In this document: piece by piece, positions 53,582 through 64,000 of the stretch
How the letters are laid out: every line of letters begins with the position of its first letter
Numbering within the stretch: the first letter of the stretch is position 1
NCBI RefSeq assembly: GCF_003387165.1
Contig: NZ_QUMW01000011.1
Span: 124,001 to 188,000, forward strand
Direction of reading: 5' to 3'
Length of the DNA stretch: 64,000 nucleotides
DNA from: Jeotgalicoccus halotolerans
Lineage (GTDB): Bacteria; Bacillota; Bacilli; Staphylococcales; Salinicoccaceae
Notes under the pieces: model-generated
The model's input: the letters and a program-made list of their open reading frames with translations, nothing else
Databases searched by the model: none
Told to the model about the DNA's origin: nothing
Made by a program: the position numbers and the translations under genes

Positions 53582-53950
53582 ATGGAAATGAAGAAAATAT
53601 TAAAACAGGATGTCCAGAAAATCTTAGCAGGATATGAAAATACACCGGTCTACTTACATGTTGAAATAACAAGCGGCATGTACGCAAGTCACCTGGATGA
53701 TAATATCTTTAATGCGGGAACCTTCCTGCGCAATATTCAGGTCGAATTCATTCAGGCAACTATCCGCGGCGGCAACCGCTCAAAAGAGCACCGTGTCGGG
53801 CTAAAACTTGCTAACGGCGGCTGGGTTTACGTTCTCGGATTAACGCATTATATCGAGGGCGAGAACGGGGAGTTTATCATGCACGGCTTTAACGCCGAAG
53901 GCAAACTCGCTTCAGCGCTTGAAATTTCAACGAAACCATTCTTTAAGTAG
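53582..53950 (+). CDS. YojF family protein
   Basis: A 122-residue DUF1806 protein (VYLHVEITSGMYASH, FLRNIQVEFIQATIRGG, GLKLANGGWVYVLGLTHY). YojF is a companion of BshB2 in Bacillales, fused or adjacent, and is thought to support bacillithiol synthesis. The downstream bshB2 begins 11 bases later. Confidence 0.88.
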   Translation: MEMKKILKQDVQKILAGYENTPVYLHVEITSGMYASHLDDNIFNAGTFLRNIQVEFIQATIRGGNRSKEHRVGLKLANGGWVYVLGLTHYIEGENGEFIMHGFNAEGKLASALEISTKPFFK

Positions 53951-53961
53951 GAGGAAATCAC

Positions 53962-54636
53962 ATGGATTTTTCACAGGAAAATCACGTACTTGTTGTTTTC
54001 CCGCATCCCGATGATGAAGCATTCGGTGTCAGCGGAACAATAATGAAATACAGAGAAGCGGGAGTCCCTGTCACATACGCCTGCCTGACGTTCGGTGATA
54101 TGGGACGGAACCTCGGCTACCCGCCGTTTGCAACACGCGAATCGCTGCATTCTATCCGTAAGGCCGAAGTTGAGGAATCAGCACGTATTATGGGTGTTGA
54201 TGATCTCCGCCTGCTTGGATTCAGAGACAAAACTCTCGAGTTCGAAGAGCATGGTAAACTTAAAGGTGTCATTACCGATTTAATTGCCGAGCTCGCACCG
54301 ACGCGTATTATTACATTTTATCCAGGCTATTCAGTCCATCCGGATCATGAGGCTACTGCAGATGCTGTAATAGAAGCACTGACGGACATCTCTTTGGATA
54401 AACGTCCGGCGCTCCAGCTTGTTGCCTTTGATAACCGGACTTTCGATGATCTCGGCGAACCGGATATCGTTATTGATATTGCCGGCTATACAGAACGGAA
54501 ACTGGATGTTATGGCCGCTCATCGTTCGCAAACAGGCAAGCTGCTCGAAGATCTTGCTGCAGATACCCAGCAGGGCGAGGATGCCAGAGAACGATGGATG
54601 AGGTACGAGAACTTTTACAGTTACGAAATTGATTAA
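53962..54636 (+). CDS. bshB2: bacillithiol biosynthesis deacetylase BshB2
   Basis: A 224-residue LmbE/PIG-L zinc deacetylase. FPHPDDEAFGVSG holds the H-P-D-D zinc motif and YPGYSVHPDHEATADAV the last His ligands. It removes the acetyl group from GlcNAc-malate, giving GlcN-malate in bacillithiol synthesis. AGGAGG lies 8 bases before the ATG. It belongs to the yojF-bshB2-folE2 operon. Confidence 0.93.
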   Translation: MDFSQENHVLVVFPHPDDEAFGVSGTIMKYREAGVPVTYACLTFGDMGRNLGYPPFATRESLHSIRKAEVEESARIMGVDDLRLLGFRDKTLEFEEHGKLKGVITDLIAELAPTRIITFYPGYSVHPDHEATADAVIEALTDISLDKRPALQLVAFDNRTFDDLGEPDIVIDIAGYTERKLDVMAAHRSQTGKLLEDLAADTQQGEDARERWMRYENFYSYEID

Positions 54637-54648
54637 GGAGCATTATAA

Positions 54649-55527
54649 ATGGAAGAATTTGACTTGACGACGAGAGAAGGTCGTTTTAAATATTTTGGTT
54701 CAGTTGACCCTGTTGAAGGCACTAAACCAAAAGTTAAAGAAGATATGGCAGATTTACAAAACTCACGTAAAGACTTCCTTTTTGAAGTCGATTCTGTCGG
54801 CATTAATAATTTATCTTACCCTGTAGTCATCGGTGATTTCCAGTCAGTCGGCAACTTTGAGCTGGCAACCAGTCTTGAAAAAGATGAAAAAGGCATCAAT
54901 ATGAGCCGTTTAATCGAATCTCTGGAAACTGTCAACAGCAACGGTGTGCCGCTCGATTTTGACACAATTAAAGAACTCCTGTCGAAATTGCGCGACCGCA
55001 TGAAACAGAATTCAGCAGAACTGACTGTCGACGGTAAATGGTTCTTTAACAAGCCTGCACCGGGTACAGGCTTAAATGCGGTAGCAAACGCGGATGTTGT
55101 GTATTCTGCAGCATTCGACGGAGAATCATTTACGCGCAAGCAATTCGGCATGACAGCCCAGGTGACTACACTGTGCCCATGTTCGAAAGAAATCAGCGAA
55201 TACAGTGCACATAACCAGCGCGGTAATGTTAAGGTCCTCATCGATATCGATGACAGCGCCGAGCTCCCAGCGACTTATAAAGAAGATTTATATGAAATTC
55301 TTGAAATTAACGCATCGAGCCAGCTCTATCCGATTTTAAAACGTACAGACGAGAAAATGGTCACAGAACGCGCTTATGAAAATCCGCGCTTCGTCGAAGA
55401 TTTAATCCGTCTGGTGGCCTATGACTTAGTCGAGCTGGACTGGGTGAAGGGCTTCGAACTTGAATGCCGCAATGAAGAAAGCATCCACCAGCACGACGCA
55501 TTCAGCCGATTAAAATATCAAAAATAG
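54649..55527 (+). CDS. folE2: GTP cyclohydrolase FolE2
   Basis: A 292-residue type IB GTP cyclohydrolase. [20 protein letters not shown] contains the catalytic Cys and metal-binding residues, and [16 protein letters not shown] the C-terminal Glu/His segment. It makes 7,8-dihydroneopterin triphosphate for folate. It uses metals other than zinc; in Bacillus it is zinc-starvation-induced, but no Zur box is seen here. It is 12 bases after bshB2 and ends the operon. Confidence 0.95.
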   Translation: MEEFDLTTREGRFKYFGSVDPVEGTKPKVKEDMADLQNSRKDFLFEVDSVGINNLSYPVVIGDFQSVGNFELATSLEKDEKGINMSRLIESLETVNSNGVPLDFDTIKELLSKLRDRMKQNSAELTVDGKWFFNKPAPGTGLNAVANADVVYSAAFDGESFTRKQFGMTAQVTTLCPCSKEISEYSAHNQRGNVKVLIDIDDSAELPATYKEDLYEILEINASSQLYPILKRTDEKMVTERAYENPRFVEDLIRLVAYDLVELDWVKGFELECRNEESIHQHDAFSRLKYQK

Positions 55528-55538
55528 TTTGATTGTGA

Positions 55539-55566
55539 GACCGGAACCTTTGAGTTTCGGTCTTTT
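55539..55566 (+). terminator. terminator after folE2
   Basis: GACCGGAAC / GTTTCGGTC stem (one G-T pair) with TTTTATT. Confidence 0.8.
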
Positions 55567-55610
55567 ATTATGGCGAGGAAATGATTGCTTGAAGCTCGCC
55601 GAAGCTGACA

Positions 55611-56803
<1,193 letters not shown>

Positions 56804-56836
56804 TCGTCACCCTCCACGAACCGGACGGGACATTTT

Positions 56837-57793
56837 CTAAATTCCCGCCGGGTTCTTCTCCTGTATCGCTTCTATCATTGTATCAGTCATTTTATCTAAA
56901 TCAAAAGATGTCTTGAAACCCCATTGGCGCTTCGCTTCAGATGCATCAAGGTTATCCGGCCAGCTTTCTGCGATGCCCTGTCTGACAGGATCAACATCAT
57001 AGCTGAGTTCAAAATCAGGATAATGACGGCGGATTGATGCCGCCACCATTTCCGGTTCGAGGCTCATACTCGTTACGTTAAAGGCATTGCGGTTTTCCAG
57101 TTTGCTGCTGTCCGCTTCCATCAGGTCAATAATGGCCTGAATCGCATCGTCCATATACATCATATCCATAAAAGTATCTTTACCGATAAATGATGTGTAT
57201 TTACCGTTTTTCACCGCTTCAAAATAAATTTCCACAGCATAGTCTGTCGTACCCCCGCCCGGCTCTCTCACGTGCGAAATCAGTCCCGGGAAACGCACGC
57301 CGCGCGTATCCACGCCGAACTTATCGAAGTAATAATCACACAGCAATTCGCCGGTTACTTTGTTCACCCCGTACATCGTAGTCGGACGCTGAATTGTTGT
57401 CTGCGGCGTATCTTTTTTTGGCGTCGTCGGGCCGAAAGCGCCGATTGAGCTCGGTGTAAAGAACTGCAGATTAAGTGTGCGGGCTGTTTCCAGTGCATTA
57501 ACCAGACCGCCCATATTAATATTCCATGCGATCATCGGATCCTTTTCACACGTTGCACTCAAAAGCGCAGCAAGGTGCATAATCGTATCTGCTTTAAATT
57601 CTTTGACAGTACGTTCCATCGCTTCGCGGTCTGTGACATCCAGAATTTCGAAAGCTTTGCCTTCGAGCGGTGAATCCACAGGTTCTTTAATATCTGTCGG
57701 CAGAACATTATCCTCACCGTAAATCTCTCTTAATTTAACGGTTAACTCTGTACCAATCTGTCCGAGCGCCCCTGTAACTATAATTCGTTCCAT
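56837..57793 (-). CDS. tdh: L-threonine 3-dehydrogenase, SDR (epimerase-like) type
   Basis: A 318-residue extended [17 protein letters not shown] is the NAD motif, [15 protein letters not shown] holds the Tyr-x-x-x-Lys pair, and SSIGAFGP the Ser. Such proteins next to kbl oxidise L-threonine to 2-amino-3-ketobutyrate. It is 31 bases downstream of kbl, making a threonine-degradation pair giving glycine and acetyl-CoA. Some databases call it NAD-dependent epimerase. Confidence 0.88.
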   Translation of the reverse strand: MERIIVTGALGQIGTELTVKLREIYGEDNVLPTDIKEPVDSPLEGKAFEILDVTDREAMERTVKEFKADTIMHLAALLSATCEKDPMIAWNINMGGLVNALETARTLNLQFFTPSSIGAFGPTTPKKDTPQTTIQRPTTMYGVNKVTGELLCDYYFDKFGVDTRGVRFPGLISHVREPGGGTTDYAVEIYFEAVKNGKYTSFIGKDTFMDMMYMDDAIQAIIDLMEADSSKLENRNAFNVTSMSLEPEMVAASIRRHYPDFELSYDVDPVRQGIAESWPDNLDASEAKRQWGFKTSFDLDKMTDTMIEAIQEKNPAGI

Positions 57794-57824
57794 GATTGTT
57801 TCCCCTTATCGAAAAATTTATATT

Positions 57825-59015
57825 TTAGTTAATAATTCCCATTTCCCGGCCGACTTTCGCGTATATTTCAAGCGCCTGGTCGAGCATTTCTTTCGTGTGT
57901 GCTGCTGTCGGCATGTTTCTGACACGTCCCGTACCTTTCGGCACTGTCGGGAAGACGATTGATTTTGCATAGACACCTTCTTCTTTCAAACGCTTGGAGA
58001 ATTGCTGAGCCTTCTTCTCGTCACCGATAATACAAGGTGTAATCGGTGTTTCCGAGTTGCCGATTTCAAAGCCTAAATCTTTCAGGCCGGCTTTCAGATA
58101 GTCGCCGTTTTCCCATAATTTATCGTGCAGCTCAGTTGAAGCCATTAAAGTTTTAACCGCTTCAGTAATTGCTTTCGTATCTCCTGGTGTTAACGATGTC
58201 GAGAATAAGAACGGGCGCGCCGCAACTTTCAGGTAATCGATCAGGTCCTGAGAGCCTGCCACGTAGCCGCCGACCACCCCGATAGCTTTCGATAAAGTAC
58301 CCATCTGAAGATCGATTTCTTTTTCCAGACCGAAATGTTTAACCGTACCGGCACCTTTGCCCATAACGCCTGAACCGTGCGCGTCGTCGACATATGTGAT
58401 TAAATCGAATTCTTTTGCGATTTCCACAATTTCAGGAAGCTTCGCCACATCTCCGTCCATTGAGAAGACACCGTCGGTAATATACATTACTTTTTTATAA
58501 AGACCTGATTCCACCGCTTCTTTTGCTTTGGCGCGCAGGTCGTCCATATCCGAGTGATTGACACGGATAATTTTAGCTTTGGATAAACGGCAGCCGTCAA
58601 TAATAGATGCATGGTTTAATTCATCCGATAAAATCGCATCTTCTTTATTCATTACTGCCTGTATTGCCGCCATATTACAGTTGAATCCCGACTGGAAAGC
58701 AACTGCTGCTTCAGTCCCTTTGAATTCTGCAAGGGTATTTTCCAGTTCCACATGAAGATCCAGCGTACCGTTAATCGTACGTACCGCTCCTGCGCCTACA
58801 CCGTGTGATTTAATTGCTTCTATCGCTGATTTTTTTAATTTTTCGTCCGTTGCAAGACCTAAATAGTTGTTAGACGATAAGTTAATCAGGCTTTTGCCTG
58901 CTACCGTAATTTCAGGTCCGTTTGCACCTTCTACTACATCTATCTCATTGTACAGACCGTTGTCCTTTAAATACTCAAGATTTGTTTGTAAATACTGTTC
59001 TAATTTTTGTGACAT
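57825..59015 (-). CDS. kbl: glycine C-acetyltransferase (2-amino-3-ketobutyrate CoA ligase)
   Basis: A 396-residue PLP enzyme of the alpha-oxoamine synthase family. Parts: [46 protein letters not shown], and [13 protein letters not shown] with the PLP Lys. It cleaves 2-amino-3-ketobutyrate with CoA to glycine and acetyl-CoA. The ATG at 59015 has GGAGGGG upstream. It heads the kbl-tdh operon, divergent from the M20 cluster. Confidence 0.93.
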   Translation of the reverse strand: MSQKLEQYLQTNLEYLKDNGLYNEIDVVEGANGPEITVAGKSLINLSSNNYLGLATDEKLKKSAIEAIKSHGVGAGAVRTINGTLDLHVELENTLAEFKGTEAAVAFQSGFNCNMAAIQAVMNKEDAILSDELNHASIIDGCRLSKAKIIRVNHSDMDDLRAKAKEAVESGLYKKVMYITDGVFSMDGDVAKLPEIVEIAKEFDLITYVDDAHGSGVMGKGAGTVKHFGLEKEIDLQMGTLSKAIGVVGGYVAGSQDLIDYLKVAARPFLFSTSLTPGDTKAITEAVKTLMASTELHDKLWENGDYLKAGLKDLGFEIGNSETPITPCIIGDEKKAQQFSKRLKEEGVYAKSIVFPTVPKGTGRVRNMPTAAHTKEMLDQALEIYAKVGREMGIIN

Positions 59016-59178
59016 ATACGTCCCCTCCTTACTTAACATTTTAGCATATCTAAGCGCTTTCTTTGAATGATATCAAATTGTTTATATTGTTGTAATTTTC
59101 TAACTTTTAAGCTTTATATATTTTAAACTCAGGTCCGCTCTGATAATATGAATAGAAAATAGTTATGGAGGTTCAATC

Positions 59179-60366
59179 ATGAGTATTAGAGATATCGCAT
59201 CATCAAAACTTCCCGGGATGGTCACGGCGAGACGCCACATGCATATGCACCCGGAAGTATCATTTAAAGAAAAAGAAACCTACCAGTTTATTCTAGGTAA
59301 ACTTAAACAGCATCCTGAATTAAACATTCGGGAAAATGTCGGGAAAAACGATGAAAACGAAGGTGCCGGTATCGTTGCCTCGATTGGCTCGGGCAGTCCG
59401 CATATTGCCGTCCGTGCTGACTTTGATGCACTTCCGATTGAAGACCAGAAAGATGTACCTTATAAATCGCAAAATCCAGGGGCTATGCACGCCTGCGGAC
59501 ACGACGGGCATACGAGTACCCTTTTAGGCCTTGTGGACGCTGTAGTGGCTAATAAAGACAATTTAAGCGGCACTGTATCTTTTATCTTCCAGTACGGCGA
59601 GGAAGAACAGCCGGGAGGCGCCAGAGCAATGGTCGATGACGATGCGCTCGCCGGTGTCGATAAAGTCTACGGCCAGCATTATTGGAGCCAGTTCGCGACA
59701 CATGAAGTGCAGACGAAACCAGGCGCAATGATAGCGAGCCCCGACGGTTTCTACATAACACTCCAGGGTTCCGGCGGGCATGCTGCATATCCGGACCTGA
59801 CGGTTGATCCGATTGTCGTCGCCGCAGAACTGATTACCAATTTACAGACCGCTGTAGCGCGCCAGATTTCGCCGATTGAGAATGCAGTCGTTACTGTAGG
59901 CAGCGTGCGCGGCGGAGATGCGTTTAATGTCATTCCTGATACTGTCAGAATTACGGGTACTGTCCGTACGTTTAAACAGGAAGTTAAAGAAAAAATTTAT
60001 GAAATTTTCAAACAGGAAGTGGAATATACAACTAAAAAACGAGGCGCTTCTGCAGATATGGAATATAAATTTGGCTACCCTGCTGTAATTAATCATGAAG
60101 AAGAAGCTCAGCTTATTGCCGATGCGGCGAAAGAGCTTGGGCTTCCTTACAAAGAGGCCGACCCTTTAATGATCGGTGAAGATTTCTCTTATTATATTTT
60201 AAATAAGCCAGGTGCTTTCTTCTACACAGGTACCGGCAATGAAGAAAAGAAAACAACGCCTGCCCACCATACAGATATGTTTGATATCGACGAAGATGCA
60301 ATGGAAACAGCATTGATGATGTTCATGAAAATTTTAGAAAAAGAATCGGTGATTAAATGGACGTAA
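59179..60366 (+). CDS. M20 family amidohydrolase, first of three tandem copies
   Basis: A 395-residue M20D-type metallopeptidase (hippurate/N-acyl-amino-acid hydrolase fold). MHACGHDGHT has Cys, His and Asp metal ligands, QYGEEEQPGGARAM the Glu-Glu pair, GQHYWS the next His, and PAHHTDMFDIDE the last His. It removes N-acyl groups from amino acids or peptides in the cytoplasm. GGAGG precedes the ATG. It overlaps the second copy by 10 bases, so the three are co-translated. Confidence 0.9.
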   Translation: MSIRDIASSKLPGMVTARRHMHMHPEVSFKEKETYQFILGKLKQHPELNIRENVGKNDENEGAGIVASIGSGSPHIAVRADFDALPIEDQKDVPYKSQNPGAMHACGHDGHTSTLLGLVDAVVANKDNLSGTVSFIFQYGEEEQPGGARAMVDDDALAGVDKVYGQHYWSQFATHEVQTKPGAMIASPDGFYITLQGSGGHAAYPDLTVDPIVVAAELITNLQTAVARQISPIENAVVTVGSVRGGDAFNVIPDTVRITGTVRTFKQEVKEKIYEIFKQEVEYTTKKRGASADMEYKFGYPAVINHEEEAQLIADAAKELGLPYKEADPLMIGEDFSYYILNKPGAFFYTGTGNEEKKTTPAHHTDMFDIDEDAMETALMMFMKILEKESVIKWT

Positions 60367-61544
60367 AATCAATTGAATCTGCAGTCGAAGAGAATTACAA
60401 CGGGATGGTCCAGCTGCGCAGGCATCTGCATATGTATCCGGAGTTGTCGTTTAAAGAAGTTCATACACCTGCCTATATCGCAGATTATCTGCGCAGTCTC
60501 TCCATCGATGTCCGTGAAGGTGTCGGCGGGCGCGGCGTGGTCGGCAGACTGATTGTGGATGAATCGCTTCCGACCGTCGCATTAAGAGCGGATTTCGATG
60601 CACTGCCGATTCAGGACTTAAAAGACACACCGTATAAATCTACAGTTCCGGGCGTGATGCACGCATGCGGACACGATGCTCATACGGCGATTGTTCTTAC
60701 CGCAGCTAAAATTCTGAGCAGCATGAAAGATACATTGAAAGGCAATATCGTGTTCATTCATCAGCACGCCGAAGAAGTAGATCCCGGCGGAGCCATTCAA
60801 ATGATTGCAGACGGCTGCCTCGACGGCGTCGATGCCATCTTCGGCCAGCACGTGACTACATCGCTGGATGTTGGAAAAATCGGCTATAAATACGGCACTG
60901 CGACCGGCATCCCCGATGACTTTACCATCACTTTAAAAGGACGCGGCGGCCATGCTTCGCGTCCGCACGATACAATTGATCCGGTCGCAGCCGGCATTGC
61001 GCTCTGCAATCAGCTTCAATATGCTGTAACAAGACGCACAAATGCCATGGACTCCGTCGTTTTGTCGATTACGATGTTTAAGGCCGGCAATCAGCATAAC
61101 GTCATTCCGGATGAAGTAACTATCGGCGGAACCATCCGCTCGTTCAATCACGACATGCAGGAAACTATGATTAAAGAGCTCAACAGGACGCTTGAAGGTC
61201 TGGTCAGAACGACTGGTGTATCATTCGATCTCGACTATATGAAGGGCTATCCGCCTGTAGTCAATGATGACAGAATGACAGATATCGTAGTAGAAAGTGC
61301 GGACAAAATTTCCACTGTCAACGAAACAATCAGACTTGAACCGGATCTCGGCGGCGAAGATTTCTCTTATTATCTGCAGCGCGTTCCGGGAACATTCTTC
61401 TATACCGGCGTTAAAAACTCAAGCTTTAAAGCAGATTTCCCTCATCACCATGCTCATTTTGATATCGATGAAAAAGGAATGGTCAATGCGGTAAGCATCA
61501 TGCTTGAATCTGTATTTACATATTTAGAAAAGGAGTCACGATAA
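60357..61544 (+). CDS. M20 family amidohydrolase, second tandem copy
   Basis: A 395-residue paralog of the flanking genes with the complete metal site: MHACGHDAHT, QHAEEVDPGGAIQM, GQHVTTS, FPHHHAHFDIDE. The dimerisation domain between about 185 and 300 (DFTITLKGRGGHASRPHDTIDP) is present. It overlaps the first copy by 10 bases and shares one base with the start of the third (TAATG). Substrate unknown; the three may divide a set of N-acyl amino acids or peptides. Confidence 0.9.
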   Translation: MDVKSIESAVEENYNGMVQLRRHLHMYPELSFKEVHTPAYIADYLRSLSIDVREGVGGRGVVGRLIVDESLPTVALRADFDALPIQDLKDTPYKSTVPGVMHACGHDAHTAIVLTAAKILSSMKDTLKGNIVFIHQHAEEVDPGGAIQMIADGCLDGVDAIFGQHVTTSLDVGKIGYKYGTATGIPDDFTITLKGRGGHASRPHDTIDPVAAGIALCNQLQYAVTRRTNAMDSVVLSITMFKAGNQHNVIPDEVTIGGTIRSFNHDMQETMIKELNRTLEGLVRTTGVSFDLDYMKGYPPVVNDDRMTDIVVESADKISTVNETIRLEPDLGGEDFSYYLQRVPGTFFYTGVKNSSFKADFPHHHAHFDIDEKGMVNAVSIMLESVFTYLEKESR

Positions 61545-62716
61545 TGGATATAAAACAACTAATCAACGACCGCTATGATTCGATGGTGGATCTTCGCAGA
61601 TATATGCATCAGCATCCTGAAATCTCTTTTCAGGAAATGAATACGAAAAAATGGATTTACGATCAAATAAAGGGTCTCGGCCTCGATATCAGACAGGATG
61701 TCGGAGGAAACGGGATCGTTGCAAGGCTTCAGGTAAATGATGAGTTTGAAACGGTCGCACTGCGTGCAGACTTTGATGCGCTGCCGATAAACGATGAAAA
61801 AGACGTGCCGTATAAATCTACAGTTCCGGGCGTGATGCACGCATGCGGACACGATGCACATACAGCTATGCTGATTACGATGGCTAAAATTTTGTCAGAA
61901 CATAAAGATAAGCTGCCGGTCAACGTCGTATTTTTACATCAGCATGCCGAAGAGCTGCTGCCGGGCGGAGCCAAGGCTATGATTGAAGATGGTGCGCTCG
62001 ACGATGTCGATTATGTATTCGGTACTCACGTTTCTACTAAATTTCCTGTCGGTACTATTAAATATAACTACGATACGATGTACGCGAATGCGGACTCGTT
62101 TAAAATTACCGTTAACGGCCTCGGCGGACACGGTGCGACACCTCAGGTGACTCATGATCCAATTGTTGCCTCGGCATCGATGATTCAGCAAATACAGACG
62201 ATTGTATCACGTTCTGTAAGCCCTCTTGACTCGGCAGTTGTGACAATCGGCGCATATAATGCCGGCTCAGTGTTCAATGTTATTCCCGGCAAGGCAGAAA
62301 TTAAAGGAACCTTCAGAACTTACACTGAGGACGTAAGACAAACAGTAGCTAAACGACTGGAACAGATCTGCCTCGGCATCAGTACAAGTTTTAATGTTAA
62401 TGCCGATCTCGAAATTATGTACGGCTATCCGTCGATGAAAAACGATCATGCTCTCTTAGACTACGTTACAGGTAATGTCAGGGAAGATGCAGCGTTCGTT
62501 TCAGGGGTTGAAGAAGTGGGGCCTGCAATGGGCGGAGAAGACTTCTCCTACTTCATCCAGGAAAAACCCGGTTGTTATTTCTACACCGGTGTCAGAAACA
62601 GCGAGAAAAAAGCCGATATCCCTCATCACAATCCTATGTTCGACATTGATGAAGAAGGAATGAAAACAGGGGTTGAAACACTGCTGAAAGCAGTACTGAA
62701 CTTTGATAAAAGATAA
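61544..62716 (+). CDS. M20 family amidohydrolase, third tandem copy
   Basis: A 390-residue paralog, again intact: MHACGHDAHT, QHAEELLPGGAKAM, GTHVSTKF, IPHHNPMFDIDE. An identical run of DNA encoding YKSTVPGVMHACGHDAH occurs in copies two and three, so these two seem most recently related. Ends before a strong bidirectional terminator shared with tuf. A single M20 gene lies near tuf in Staphylococcus as I recall, so the triplication may be lineage-specific. Confidence 0.9.
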   Translation: MDIKQLINDRYDSMVDLRRYMHQHPEISFQEMNTKKWIYDQIKGLGLDIRQDVGGNGIVARLQVNDEFETVALRADFDALPINDEKDVPYKSTVPGVMHACGHDAHTAMLITMAKILSEHKDKLPVNVVFLHQHAEELLPGGAKAMIEDGALDDVDYVFGTHVSTKFPVGTIKYNYDTMYANADSFKITVNGLGGHGATPQVTHDPIVASASMIQQIQTIVSRSVSPLDSAVVTIGAYNAGSVFNVIPGKAEIKGTFRTYTEDVRQTVAKRLEQICLGISTSFNVNADLEIMYGYPSMKNDHALLDYVTGNVREDAAFVSGVEEVGPAMGGEDFSYFIQEKPGCYFYTGVRNSEKKADIPHHNPMFDIDEEGMKTGVETLLKAVLNFDKR

Positions 62717-62736
62717 AATAACATTTAAATAGGCAC

Positions 62737-62773
62737 AAAAAAGGAGCTGAGATATAAAATCTCAGCTCCTTTT
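62737..62773. terminator. bidirectional terminator between M20 cluster and tuf
   Basis: AAAAGGAGCTGAGAT / ATCTCAGCTCCTTTT perfect stem with a 5-base loop, T runs on both sides. Confidence 0.93.
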
Positions 62774-62801
62774 ATTTACAGTTATAACAATTCAAAAATT
62801 A

Positions 62802-63986
62802 TTATTTTTGGATTTCAGTTACAACGCCTGATCCTACAGTACGTCCACCTTCGCGGATTGAGAAACGAGTACCGTCTTCAATAGCGATTGGTGAAATAAG
62901 TTCTACTGTCATTTCAACGTTGTCACCAGGCATAACCATTTCAGTTCCTTCTGGTAAGTTACATACGCCAGTTACGTCAGTTGTACGGAAGTAGAACTGC
63001 GGGCGGTAGTTAGTGAAGAAAGGAGTGTGACGTCCACCTTCATCTTTTGAAAGAACATAAACTTCAGCTTTGAAGTTTGTGTGTGGTGTGATTGATCCTG
63101 GAGCAGCTAAAACCTGTCCACGCTGGATGTCTTCACGTGCAACACCACGTAAAAGAGCACCGATGTTGTCACCAGCTTCAGCGTAGTCAAGAAGCTTACG
63201 GAACATTTCTACACCTGTAACAGTTGTTTTCTTAGACTCAGTGATACCGATGATTTCGATTTCTTCGCCGACTTTAACTTGTCCACGCTCAACACGTCCT
63301 GTAGCAACAGTACCACGGCCAGTGATTGAGAATACGTCCTCAACAGGCATCATGAATGGCTTGTCAGAGTCGCGTTCCGGAGTTGGAATGTACTCATCAA
63401 CAGCGTTCATAAGGTCAAGAATTTTTTGTTCGTACTCTTCGTCGCCTTCAAGAGCTTTAAGAGCTGAACCAGCGATTACTGGAACGTCGTCGCCAGGGAA
63501 GTCATATTCAGAAAGTAATTCACGAACTTCCATTTCAACTAATTCAAGTAATTCTTCGTCGTCTACCATGTCAACTTTGTTTAAGAATACAACAAGTGCA
63601 GGTACACCTACGTTACGTGAAAGCAGGATGTGCTCACGAGTTTGTGGCATTGGGCCGTCAGCAGCAGATACTACTAAGATACCGCCGTCCATTTGTGCAG
63701 CACCAGTGATCATGTTTTTAACATAGTCAGCGTGTCCCGGGCAGTCAACGTGTGCATAGTGGCGTTTTTCAGTTTCGTACTCGATGTGAGACGTGTTAAT
63801 TGTAATACCACGCTCTTTTTCTTCAGGTGCGTTGTCTACCATGTCGTAGCTTTGTGCTTCTCCGCCACCGTGTTTAGATAATACAGTCGCAATAGCAGCT
63901 GTTAAAGTTGTTTTACCGTGGTCAACGTGACCAATAGTACCAATGTTGGCATGCGTTTTCGAACGGTCAAATTTTTCTTTAGCCAT
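62802..63986 (-). CDS. tuf: elongation factor Tu
   Basis: A complete 394-residue EF-Tu. [10 protein letters not shown] (G1), DCPGHADY (G3), NKVDMVDD (G4) and [10 protein letters not shown] (G5), then domains II and III with [14 protein letters not shown] and [13 protein letters not shown]. It brings aminoacyl-tRNA to the ribosome. Codon use is strongly biased, as expected for high expression. AGAGGTATTTTACA precedes the ATG. Its upstream partner (fusA in most Firmicutes) would lie outside the window. Confidence 0.98.
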   Translation of the reverse strand: MAKEKFDRSKTHANIGTIGHVDHGKTTLTAAIATVLSKHGGGEAQSYDMVDNAPEEKERGITINTSHIEYETEKRHYAHVDCPGHADYVKNMITGAAQMDGGILVVSAADGPMPQTREHILLSRNVGVPALVVFLNKVDMVDDEELLELVEMEVRELLSEYDFPGDDVPVIAGSALKALEGDEEYEQKILDLMNAVDEYIPTPERDSDKPFMMPVEDVFSITGRGTVATGRVERGQVKVGEEIEIIGITESKKTTVTGVEMFRKLLDYAEAGDNIGALLRGVAREDIQRGQVLAAPGSITPHTNFKAEVYVLSKDEGGRHTPFFTNYRPQFYFRTTDVTGVCNLPEGTEMVMPGDNVEMTVELISPIAIEDGTRFSIREGGRTVGSGVVTEIQK

Positions 63987-64000
63987 TGTAAAATACCTCT

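Overview
The window looks like a chromosomal piece of a low-to-moderate GC Gram-positive of the Staphylococcaceae, outside the genus Staphylococcus and most like Jeotgalicoccus or Salinicoccus; this placement is inferred from gene content, not computed. Supporting markers are the coproheme decarboxylase hemQ beside pta and lipL, the bacillithiol deacetylase pair YojF/BshB2 with folE2, ung with YwdI- and YwdK-like genes, argS with a YwiB-like gene, and an M20 hydrolase, kbl and an SDR-type threonine dehydrogenase next to tuf. From memory, the order tuf, M20, kbl, epimerase, tadA, ung, hemQ, pta, lipL, argS, siderophore/B12-binding protein, FecCD permease resembles the tuf-to-argS region of Staphylococcus, with extra genes inserted.

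The left third (1-18.3 kb) is accessory. An unbroken minus-strand catabolic operon starts with a LacI-type regulator at 8.9 kb and runs through an aldehyde dehydrogenase, an unknown 141-residue protein, a 37-residue membrane peptide, a Na+/solute symporter, an Fe-type alcohol dehydrogenase, a HisD-like dehydrogenase, a 3-hydroxyacyl-CoA-dehydrogenase-family enzyme, an SDR and the start of an M20 carbamoylase-type hydrolase. Its substrate is unknown. A perfect 34-bp palindrome lies between regulator and first enzyme. Next come a PLD-helicase-DUF3427 protein, a decay zone (IS30 transposase tail, CapA-like tail), a TRAP transporter and a frameshifted PucR regulator remnant, then a GNAT gene and an ABC exporter pair.

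The middle (18.4-33.6 kb) has a tRNA-Val, an MHS transporter with an ornithine-cyclodeaminase-family enzyme, a small coiled-coil membrane protein with a TDT/SLAC1 transporter, PPK2, an alcohol dehydrogenase remnant, a paralogous pair of unknown proteins (one with a pRiA4b ORF-3-like C-terminus), a lipoprotein under a perfect cre site preceded by five copies of an AT-rich motif, aspA, two peptidases and a BtuF/FecCD-like uptake pair. The 33.7-42.9 kb part is mostly housekeeping: argS, YwiB-like, gldA, YwhD-like, an HD hydrolase, MFS, lipL, pta, hemQ.

From 43 to 51 kb the window is again accessory: a 41-bp tandem repeat array, a NERD-domain protein, a 39-residue cationic peptide, an MBL hydrolase, an XRE-controlled YxlEFG-like ABC system with a second PLDc_N peptide, an acyltransferase remnant and a YtrA-type GntR-controlled ABC system. 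The right end (51-64 kb) returns to conserved genes: a DUF423 protein, YwdI-like, ung, thiD/pdxK, yojF-bshB2-folE2, tadA, a HAD phosphatase, tdh-kbl, three tandem M20 hydrolases and tuf.
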